From the NCBI GenBank assembly GCA_024364805.1, contig CM044488.1:38221691-38285690 (forward strand): a stretch of DNA of 64,000 bases. Reading direction: 5' to 3'. Source of the DNA: Euprymna scolopes (lineage: Eukaryota; Mollusca; Cephalopoda; Sepiida; Sepiolidae). Shown piece after piece: positions 1-11,600 of the stretch. Within the stretch, counting starts at the first letter, position 1; every line of letters starts with the position of its first letter. The notes below the pieces were generated by a model. That model was not told the origin of the DNA, did not search any database, and saw only the letters and a program-made list of their open reading frames with translations. The position numbers were made by a program, and so were the translations under genes.

Positions 1-1193
1 CAACATGACAAGTAAGTACTGTTTTTGCTTAAAACGACATATTAAAAAAAATCGATCTGGTGATTCTATCTTAACAAGCATAAATAAAACTATCAACATG
101 ACCTGTTTACTTTTCAGTTTTAATTCAAAATACCTTTCTCACAATCATTCTGATAGATTTCCCTCTCAGAGTTATTTTGAAGACCTTCCCAGCAAGCAAC
201 TGCACAGTCTGAGGTACAACTAATTATTTTTGTAAGTTATTTCCTAAGTTGGAGCAATTTCCAGTAGGATGATGCGACCAATGTTTTCACAACCTTTCCC
301 CATCACGGTGAAAAAACACTTCATCTTAATATTATATTTTAACACATGAATAATATATTAGGAAAATATATTGAAATGAAGAGAACTGATGTGAAAATGG
401 TATGGTGGGTGTGTAATGTTAGTCTTAAAGACAGGCTTAAATCTACTGACTTCAGATAAAGCTTACATCTGAATTGGGGAGATGTGGACTGAACAGGAGA
501 CTTGGTTTCGTCGTATTGAAAGAATGGATGCGAGTTCTTGAGTTTGTACATGTAGAACAGTTGAGACAATAGGATTGGCAGATGAAAAAATAAGGATGGA
601 TTTGAAATAAAAACCTAGTAAAAGACAGATTAGTTTAAAAATCAATTTCTAAAAGTTGCCCAATAGATGCCAGCATATAATACAGATATGAAACTGATTA
701 TATGTTTATAACTCAAATGATATAAAAATTTAGTGTGTCAGTTTGTTATTTTTGACTGTCTGTGATTTTGAGTTTGAAACATTAATCTTAAATTTTCTTT
801 GTATAATAGTAGTTGTATAAATCTAAGAAATGTTTTAAATATTTTAAAAATGTAAATATTTTTTCATTGCCTTTCATTTTTATTCATTTTATAGTTTAGA
901 AAACGTTTTTTTTTTTTTTTTGATTAAATCATGAATTTAGACTAACTGGTTAACGAAACATTAAGAGTATTACTAAATGATAATTTTTCTCAATTATAAG
1001 GCTTGATGTTTTGTGTGGTTTTAAATATGACAATAATATAAATACAAATGACATGCAATCATTTTGAATAAGAAAATCTTAATAAAATTATTAAATCCAT
1101 TTATTTTATTACAATTTCTTTGCTTAAATGATTTTCAACTGATGAAGAAGACTTGTGTAAAGTCAATAAAAATGCTATTTTTTTTTTCTCTAG
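1..1193 (+). other. Intron sequence upstream of the first visible exon
   Basis: AT-rich sequence with several short T runs. A 72-codon open frame over the first 220 bases follows a CAG at 115-117, but its product has no similarity to the expected missing SET segment and its phase would not fit the 1194 exon. I see no other feature. Confidence 0.6.
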
Positions 1194-1303
1194 ATGCGAC
1201 ATCTATTGCAACACGGTCTCATTCGTTTCTTAATTTATTCCACAAAAATGATATCAAAAGGTGCTGAAATAACCATACCGTTTGATTTTACTCAAGACGA
1301 TGG
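1194..1303 (+). CDS. SETD5: SETD5 exon: C-terminal half of the SET domain
   Basis: Acceptor TCTCTAG ends at 1193 and donor GTAAGT starts at 1304. Phase 0 in, phase 2 out. It encodes MRHLLQHGLIRFLIYSTKMI followed by SKGAEITIPFDF. This corresponds to the (NAE)VRH...IHLYIYSIQSIPKGTEITI segment of human SETD5. The end motif EITIPFDF replaces the catalytic Tyr-containing motif of active SET enzymes, in line with the weak or absent activity of this subfamily. The first SET half is not in the window. Confidence 0.93.
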
Positions 1304-4300
1304 GTAAGTTGATTTTTTTTTTTGTTTATAATTATTTACTTGATGATGTCAACAGCGATGGTTGAACATTAATTTTTGATGAGGGATTTAGCAATACTTC
1401 AACTGCTCCTGTAACTGCTTTCAAATCTATTTGGTTTACTTTTGCACAAATTTATATTAAGTGTTGGAAAAGGACTGAATGCATCTGGTCCATCCAATTA
1501 TAAATTAAATATTTTAGTTTTTTTGGCTGCTAACCTTAGTGTACAATTGGACAGCAAGATGTGTACATAACATTTAATTTTTGCATGTTGATATGTTGTC
1601 CAGAGAGCAAGAATATTCCAAAAGCAAGTGGTTTGAGATAAGACTTTATCAGAATAAAATATCTTTTGGCATCCAGGGGCCTCTACAATGAAAGGGTGAG
1701 AATTTTAGGCTATTGTGATTGTTTAGAGGCATTTTCATTGAGGGAAGGGAGTACAAGTGCTTTAAGTATATTGGAGCACATTCCCTGGAATTACTTGTAA
1801 AACTAGCATAGGGATGCAACACTGGCGATGTGACGAGGGCTGAAGCTTGACAGTGAGGAATTTATTAGTTCAGTAATTTTGCATTTTGTCTAAAAGGAAA
1901 AGGTTAGTGATTGGTGCACTAGTCCAGATGTAGTAGCAATATTGATAAGCCATGATCTTTCATTTTGATAAGCAAACGCTCTCGGAGAACAAACATTCTA
2001 AATTTAAATAACCACCTACTGCCTTGAGGAAATCTGAGGAATCACTTAACAATAAACAAAACTGTTTACCTTTGTTTTGGGTTAGATTGTATACCATCTT
2101 TGAATAAATACTAGTTGACACTACCAGTAGGAGCAGAGGAAAAATGAACAGATTGCTGACAACAGAATGGGCAACTCTGTGGAATATCAACGAACTAAAT
2201 TCATTGATCGCTATTCACTAAATTGCATTAAATTCTCTTTTCAAGAATGAGTGGTATTTTTTCTAATTTTATTCTATCATTTTGCTCAATTTAAGAGTTT
2301 AATTTATATAGGAAATCAGCCATATGTAAAAAAAAAAAAAATTTAATTTAAGATAAAAAATATATCAGTATTAAAAGAACTTTGGAATATTATGCTATCA
2401 ATTACTAAATGTTCAGATCATAACTTATTTTCTAAACATACCTATTTATTGTTTAGATGTGAGGAGGGTGATTCATTTATCATGTGAATTTGATGTATTT
2501 GGGTTATTTTTATTTACACTTTATGGTTTATTAATATTTTTTAATTTAACTGTGTAGAAAGGCAAGGATTATGACTCTCCTCTTTCCATTTACAAACCAC
2601 AAAATTAATATTGGCGAAGGTGGGGTCTCATGTACATTAAACTAATGTTGAAAACGGATTCCTCTCTAAAAATTAATTTTGTTCAAAATTTCATTTTTTT
2701 AATCTAAATGTTACTTGATTGTATTTTGAAGAACAAAAAAAAATGATATCCAACTTCAAAGTAGATTAAAAACCATTTGATGACTTGTCTTGCTGGTTTC
2801 TATGACATTCTAGTTGCTGGTAAATCTTTGGCATCCCATTTAAATAACTGATACCTAAACTGTTAATTTCTAATGTCATCCAGTATTTTAATAAAAAATA
2901 AGTAAGTTTAGGAATTATGAACATGCTAAAGTAAGTTTAGGAATTATGAACATGCTAAAGTAGTAATTTTTAAAGTAGTTAAGTAAGCTTAGGAATTATT
3001 AACATGCTAAAGTAGTAATTTTTATCTTTCTATCTTCATTTTTCAGTGTTCTACACACGGAATGTGCTTGCTCAAGGATAAATTGCCCACTTAATAAGTC
3101 TAAAAATAAAAGGTTAAATTTAAACAGGTTTGTATTATTTCTTTTAACCTCATAAATGACATAATTTTTCTTTGTCTATATAGTTAAGTTTATAAAAATA
3201 TATAATTCTTTTAATTTATAAATTAAAATTACACACACATACATAAGATTCAAAATGTGCCTTTTATCATTTTTTTTTTTTTTTTTTTTTTTTTTATTAT
3301 TGTATGCCTTTCTTTCAATATACATAAGTATAGATTGCCTACCAACAATCACTTCTATATTATGACTGGGTGTGTTTTATTGCAGGTTTTACTGTTGTGT
3401 TAATTTGGATATTAAAACAATGTTTCAGGACAATTCAGTACAATTAATACCTAGTAACTATACAATGTTATTTAATAAAAAACTTTTGCTTTGGTTTGTA
3501 GAATGTATTTTTCCTAATAAAATACTTATTTTCCATTAGAATTCTTTTGCTTAATATGTCCATGTGAGATTTGACAAAAAAATTATTAAATAATTTTAAA
3601 AATATCCTCCTTAAAGAAAACTTCCTACCATCAAATTCTTTATAGTTATAATGATTAATAAATGTTTTTAATTGCAGGTTTACTTTTTGTGCTTTCAATG
3701 ATTTTTTATATATATATATATACATATATATTTTCATTATTTTAATCAGAGCTCGAAGAAAGTCAAAAAATAAATCTACAGTTGACAACTCTTTTCTTGA
3801 TATCAAAGTGGAGCCTGGAGTCGCAGGTCAACTCTCTCACATCCCTGTCTCCACAGATGCTAATGCAGCGGCTTCTGCAGCTGCTGTTGCAGCTGCCATT
3901 GCAGTTGCTACTGCCGCTGAAGCTCGTCCCTTGGCCATACCACCAGACAAAAAGGTAAAACAATATTTTGATATCTTTTAGAACCATGTTTATTCATAAT
4001 TAAAATAATAATTTTAACATTAAAGGCAAATATGAAGTTGGCAGTGGATGGAAGTATGTAGAAGTTTTTTAAAATGCTGTATTCACACAATCAAGGAATT
4101 GCTAAGAACTAAAGTAAATTATGGTAAATTAAAAATCTTGTTCCAAAAATATTTTGATCGCACTAGACTAATGGAGGAGGGGGAGAGAATAAAATAAAAC
4201 TATAAAGATACATCTAGTTAGAAATTTAATTGACTAAAAAAAAAAAGGTGGTTAGGAAAAAGAATTGTTTGTTAAAACAGTGAAGCAGATAGTTTGTCTG

Positions 4301-5634
4301 TTTTTAATTTTTTATGAAAACTGTCTAAAAAAATTTTTTTTTTTCTCAATCTCCCAAGGTAAATATTTTATTTTAATCATTTGACAGGGTTCACACAAAC
4401 TTGAAAATTTCTTGAATTCAACTTTTGCTTTGGAAAGGCCATATTTCTCTTTCCTTGTAAAATCTTTGAAAATATAGAAAATACCTTGAAAATGTCTTAA
4501 AAATTGTATTCTTTATATCTAGTAAAAATTTGTGCCTAATTATTAAAAATAAAATTAAAATAAATACTATCAAATTACTTTTTAAGTATTAATAAAAATA
4601 CCATTTAAAATATTTTTTAAATTCTGAAAATAAAATCGAAATACATTGCTTTGAAATTGCATCATAATGCGAGGTTAAGTCCCTTATCACGAAACTTGCT
4701 TTTACTTTTAAATTTTGAATTTTTAATATTGTGGATTATGCCCCTTTATCTTGAAACTACTTGATTGGGTAGTTTCGTGATAAAGAGGCATAACTCTTGT
4801 ATCCCAATACCGGAAATTTAAAGGTAAAACGAATTCAGCATAGACTAATACACAATTGGAAAAATAACAATATTTAATCGTGCTTGGTTGGCCAAATATA
4901 AGTTAATCTGAGAATGTAAGTATGATTGTTGAGATGATTATTGTATATTTGTTTTGAGCAAAATGGGTGAAAGTGCCTTGAAATCACACATGGCTGGCAC
5001 TAAATACAAAATAAACAAATGCACATGTTAAGAATCAGCATTCAAATTAACAACTTAAGTTTTGTTCCAAAACCATCAACTTCAACTGACAACCCCAAAT
5101 CAACATGTAAAATTTCAGCCCTAAGACACTGGAACTTTAGATATAAACTACAAACAAAACTTGTGTTTTGGATTTTGCTTCAAAGAACTACATGCTTCAA
5201 GCAGAGATTTTGTGGACATTGAAAATTGTAAGTGACTACACATAGTAGCAGTCAAATGAACACATCGGAAATGTATTTCGATTAATGTTCCTCAACGGTG
5301 CAATTGCTAGTAAATTTGCATGTGGCAAAAAGAAAACCTATTAGTGTGAAAACGACAGGCTTGATGAACTTTTCACAACTTACATGGCTGATCTTTGTTA
5401 CAGCAACCTGCTTTAAGTTGTGAAGACTGTTCTGATGCCCTTAACCCGGTATCATATCTGATATCCTGCTAAGTGTATACGAACAGCCAATCAAACTGGC
5501 TGAAACTTCTTGAGGAGGAAGTTATTATTCACATGCAAAATATGTGTAAGTTAACTGAATAAAACAAAACTGTAAAATGAAATAACGGACCCGTGTAATG
5601 ATTGAACCCTATAAAAAGTTTTTTTTTTTTTTTT

Positions 5635-5667
<33 letters not shown>

Positions 5668-8600
5668 ATGTTCATTATTTCTTTCCTTTTTAGATAAGTC
5701 TTCCAATGTCAACTAACAGCAGTAAACCTCAGACCCCCACATCAGCCAAGTCCTCTCTGTCTCCCTCTACAGGAAAACTGCATTCACCTTCTCATATCCC
5801 GTCAATGTCTCTCAATTCATCTCCCGTGAATAGTTCTCTCACACCCCACTCTTTACCTGTTCCCACTTGTCACTCAACTTCAAATCTTAGCCCAGGATCA
5901 TCTCTCAACTCATGCTCTCTCAATCAGTCTCTTCCCCTTTCCATGTCAATGTCTCACCGAGTCAACTCCATGTCACTCTCAATGTCTGCCCAGTCACCCT
6001 GTACCCTTGAGGACTTGGCAGCTGTTGCAACAGCTCCAAGTGCAGCCCTAGCAGCCATTGCAGTCTCTAACAACAGTCACAATGTGGTGTCCCCTCCTGT
6101 GTTACCACTTCCACCACCCCCACCACCCCCAGCCCGTCCTCCTCCTTCTGTTCCTCCTCCAACCCCAACTGTACCATCTGAGGAAGTAGCAGCAGCTGCT
6201 ACCGCTGCTGCTGTTGCTGCAGCAGTAGCTGCAGCTCCACTGCCAACAAATGTTGATGAAGAAGTTTCTCCAACAGACGACCCATCGGAGCCCCCAAGAA
6301 AAATGGTAAGTACATTTTTTTTTTTTTTTTTATATGTCTCAAATATTTGAGATAACTGATATTTGGACGACATTTCTAGTGAGATAATTTAATTAGAATA
6401 ATGGTGATAGGTCACTGATGTATGAAATAAAAATTTCAGCATTTTCTTTTTCAGATGACTTTAAGTGAAAATAAATGACATAGAATAAATGACACAATTG
6501 CCAAACTCGGTTCAAATCCAGTCCTTTTGCTTCTAATTTTGGTATTTAGGTTGTTGCACGTGTCCGGGACTCTGGGTGGACCACACCAAGCAATGCCATA
6601 TGCTTGTTCTCCATATGCTCCGTTCCAAAGGGTTAACATCAATATGCAGTCATATCACTTCGCACTTGAACTAAATCTTCCTCAGTCTATCATGCTCCTA
6701 GTGTCTGAGATATCTTAGATGCTCCTGATGCAGGAGGTGGCATGCTGCACATGATCAAATGACCTGGGCCACTGAGCACATATGGCATGTGTAATCCCAC
6801 CAATATCAAATTTCTAATGTAGTTCAGTTGAAGAGATTCTTTTCTCCAGTTTGCAGTCACACAATTATTATGCTGAAACCGTTGCAGATTAGAAATGCCT
6901 AATACTGAAAAATATGTTCTCCACCCACTCAGTCTATTAGTTAACTCAATATCACCGTTCATATTCATTTCTAGCAAACAAAAGATTATCTTCGGACTTT
7001 TGTCCTCATTAGTGATTCATCAGCAGCAGCCCTGCTATTTTAACAGCGTCAGCGACCACAGCTTTCCAAATTGTAGAGCTATAGTAATCTCGGGAAGACA
7101 AGTAAAGACAGTAGTTTCCCATTGTTTGCTGTCTTGATTCTGGTGTGAATCTCCCCCATTGAGTTAAACGTGCCCCCTAGATCCCAACCTGGAAATTTCT
7201 ATGACTCTGTGCAGTACATACAGCACTTAGCCTTCCCAAATGGTCACCCATCTAGTACTGGCCAGGCACACCATTGCTTAACTTTAGTGACCTGGCAAAA
7301 ACTAGTGTGTCAACATAATTGTGCCATATATTAATGATTAAATATAATAAAATTCTGGAAAATAAAACTTAGTTTGATCAATGAGTGATTACCTATTTAC
7401 TTTCCTTCCCACAAGGACAGACTTGTGTGGAAAATCCACTTCCCCAAAAAGAGATGCTCTGGATTGAGATAAAAATAAATTATCTCTGTCTAGAAGGATT
7501 TCTCTTTCACTTAATGAGAACAGAAGTGCAGTGTCAGAACAAATGCTACATTTTGCTCCTAGCCCAAAGTGGGTTAGTCAAGGATTCCAATTAGAGTACT
7601 AGGTTATAACGCCTGTGCTAACATTGGCCATTTTTATATTGATCAGTTTTTCCAAGTTATATTTTAAATTGTCTTTAAAATTCATTTAGACATCTAAATT
7701 GCAATAAACCTTGCACATTGATAGTATTTTTTTTTTTTTATGCTTCATGCTTTTTTGCTTTTCATAGACACGAGAAGAAAGAAAAATGGAAGCCATTGTA
7801 AAAGCATTTGAAAAGTTAGAAAAGCGAGAAGAAAGGCGAAAGGAAGCTTTAGCCCGGTTAGAAAACGCTCGCAAGAGCCAAGAAGAGAAAAGAAAAGTAA
7901 GTATTTTTAATCTTTTGTATTTTGTCTGTTTTTACATTTTTAAAATCTTTATTTGGAAGATGTTTGGAGCACCCATTTTTTTTAACTACTCCATTCTTTT
8001 TCAATAAATACTTTTTTTAATGTATATCATATCTAATATATATCTGACACGCATATATCGAGTAAAATACATCGCAGCAGAGACGTAATATGAGTTTATT
8101 AGGAGCTTTGGACATTTCAACCTCCTACCATTTCACACAGGACCTACCTGATATTGATCAAATCGATCTCTAATTCTCCAAAACTTCATTAGGGTTTGTT
8201 GATTTTTTTTTTAATCTTGCGAGTTCTTGCATTCTTCTACAAGTTCATTTTACTTTTAATTTTGTAGACAATTCTTGGTTAATAGTGAGAGGTTTCATCT
8301 TTTCCCTCCTGTTACAGAATTTCCTTGTTTTTATGTATATATTTTTTTACTCATTCTATCTATTCATAGTACTACATGGCTTACCCCTTGAAAAAAGGTG
8401 ACAATATCAAACTTTTAGGGGGTGGGATATAGCTTTAAGTTAAATCTCATTTTGTTATTTAGACCAAAACCTTTTACTATTTGACCAAAACCTTTTACTA
8501 TTTGACCAAAACATTTTGCAAACCAACAAAAGAATAAAAATCTGTTGAATTAAAGCTACAAAACATATTTTTAAACTGCTGCATTAAATAATCTAGTTTT

Positions 8601-11600
8601 AAAGGTTGATTATGCCATAAAATAAACCAAATTGTTTTGTTTGCAGGATTCTGTTGAAGATGATGACAAATTAGAAACAAAAGAAATTAAAACTGAGCTC
8701 CATCCAACTGTGAAGCCTCTAAGCATAAAGTAAGTAAACACATATATGAATAAGTTAAGAGTAAAGTTACATAGGAACTTATTACATTATCAAGTTAATA
8801 AGAGTTACAGAAAGAGAAATATGTAAGAACCCTCTTTAGACCATGTCATTTTGAAGCTAAATGCTTTTCGTCAGAGCCAGCATTGTATAAATGTAAAGGT
8901 AAAAAGACATTGACTCTGAAAACATTCAGATAAGAAATGGAAAAAGTTTTCAGATTAAAATTGAAAAAAATATGGTGGGGTAATATGATGGGGGATAAAA
9001 GAGAAAGTGACAAAAAAAAAAAAAATGGCTAAAAGATATATATGAAAAAATCCTCGTATCCCCCCCCCCCCCCGCATAATTTTTTTTCAATTCTAATCTG
9101 AAATATTTTTCCATTTTTAATCGGAATGTTTTCAAAGTTGGTGTTTTTATAATGCTGACTTTTTTTTTTCTGACGAGAAGCAATTAGCTTTAAAATGCCA
9201 TGGCCTAAAGAGGTTTCTGCATGTTCCTCTTTCTGTAAACCTTATTGACTTGATAATGTACTCTTTATCTTAACTTATTCTATTGTTTGTTCCTCTTAAC
9301 CAGGTAAAGTATTTTTTATCCAAATTGGTTTGCTTTACCATTGAAAATTTATTTTTCATATTAATTTATTATATATATAATTGCTTCACTAGTATTATTA
9401 TATATACAATTGCTTCACTAGTATTATATATACAATTGCTTCACTAGTATTATATATACAATTGCTTCACTAGTATTATATATACAATTGCTTCACTAGT
9501 ATTATATATACAATTGCTTCACTAGTATTATATATACAATTGCTTCACTAGTATTATATATACAATTGCTTCAATCTTATAGCTTCATAAAAATGGGTTA
9601 CTTATAAAATCCTGCTTCCTATGCACTTATTGATACATGTCTAAAAAAAAAAAAATTCAATGATTTTTATATTTTATTCTCAACAATTTTCTCTTTGCTT
9701 AATTTCATCCTTGGAGTAGAGTGACTAACAAGAATATGCATAACAAAACATCAACAATTCTGTTCTAATTAATAACCATTACATACTATTTTTTACTTTT
9801 AATTGTTATGCATGAGTGTTTCTATTTTTGGTTTGCTTATTGAGAAAAGAATGATGTATATTGTAGTAGCAATAAATGGCATTGTGTTCTGTAACCATAA
9901 AATCACTAGACCAGATAAACATGGTTTAGTGATCATGTGTAATTAAGGCAGTTACTATAGAAATGTATGCTAATTTGTGAATGCCTATTCTTAATTATGA
10001 AGTTTTTATTCTAATATACAATTGATTTTTGTACAAACTGTTTGCTTACTCTTTTAATTGAAAAATTAAAATATATATTTTTTTTTTTTTATTTTTTTTT
10101 TTTCAAGTGTTTGTATATCGTTGCTATTATTTGCAAACCGCCCCACACACATATTAAACTTTTTAAACACAGGAATATTACATACCTAATGTGTTTCAAC
10201 AAGTCATATCTTTTTTATTTGTGGGTCAATTTTTAAAAGAATTACATTGCTTGAAAGAGAATAGAATAAGCATTCTAATTATGGTAATTTATTTTTCTTT
10301 CATTGCGTTCAATGTTTTTATGCTCCAAGTTAAAAATAAAAAAAAAAAAACTGTAAAAAATGACGACAGCAAAAAGGAAACTGTTTTTTCAATGTTTACA
10401 TTTCGTACGTTACGTTTGGATACACATGCGCGGAGTTAAATTTGAGTGGATATGGCTGAAACTTTACAGGCTATATAAGCATAGAAGTCCATCTCTACTG
10501 GACTTTGATTTATATTTTTGCGATCACAGGAAGGAAAGTTACGACTGAGCAAAGTTGACTAAGAATATTTCAAAATTGATAAGATAAATCGGCATATATC
10601 ATCCATTTTCATATAGATTCAGAATTACTTTCATGTATATGTAAATATTTGGTAATTATTAATTGTGCGGAAATTTCTTTAAAATGTTATCTTAATTCAA
10701 ATCCACTTAAAGGGAAAACTGCTCGCTATGCGCTAACCAGCGCTGAGCTGCCTACAGTCAGTATATTAACGATTTTAGTTTGTATTCTGGAAAATAGAAA
10801 ACTGTTTTTTCTGCTTTCGTTTTGAAAGCAGAAAAAAAGTTTCATTTTTTATTCTGAGTTTGTGATTTAAAAAATTTTTTTTCAAGCTTTTCAAATTTGA
10901 TTTCCAAACAATACTATTCTGTTGTTTTTAATGCTTTCAGTACATGTGTACTAAAAGCGTTAAAAAACAACAAAATGTACTAAGTACATGCGTTTCTGTT
11001 TTTATTGTATTTATAACTTCTTACTTGTACTTAAGGTAGAATTGTGTTTTTAATGGTAAAAAAAAAAAAAAAATAAATAAATAAAAACAAATATATAACA
11101 AATAAAAGGTAATTGTGCACTTAGCTACCATGCTGAAATAATAACGTTATTATTTCGAAACCTATTCTTAAGGGAGGGTGTTTTGTTAAATATTCTGTAC
11201 TTTCATCTAACAATTAAATAAAATATATTGTGAAACTTGAATTTATTTTTAACTCATTGTCAGGACCATTTTTTCGAATCTGTAAAACAAATCCATTTTT
11301 TTTAACTGAGGATATCTAAATAATAATAAGGCGGTTCGATAAAAAATTTCATTGTGATGCATTTTGTACATTTTTTTTACCTTAACATACTTATTTAAAA
11401 TGACTTAAGGTTTTCGGGTGTGCTGAAAACAAATATCGCATTTAAATCTTCTGCAAATAAGTAGCTTTCAGGAATTTAAAAAAATGTCATTTCTTATATT
11501 ATTGCTAGTGGCCATCTTGATACATGCATTTGCGCATATAAGGATAACATTTTAAAGAAATTTCTGCACAATTAATCATTATCAAATATTTGCATATTAT

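Noticed and set aside
5-223. 72-codon open frame preceded by a plausible CAG acceptor at 117
   Set aside because: The product does not resemble the missing N-terminal SET segment, and the frame that would end in phase 0 at a GT near 212 contains a stop.
6077-6373. Minus-strand 98-codon Gly/Ala-rich frame
   Set aside because: Shadow of the poly-Pro/poly-Ala part of the SETD5 exon.
7219-7300. A functional 5S rRNA gene
   Set aside because: The 5' third is missing and many positions differ; no terminator T run follows at the expected place.
10470-10480. TATA-box promoter (CTATATAAGC)
   Set aside because: AT-rich intron produces such words often; no transcription unit follows.
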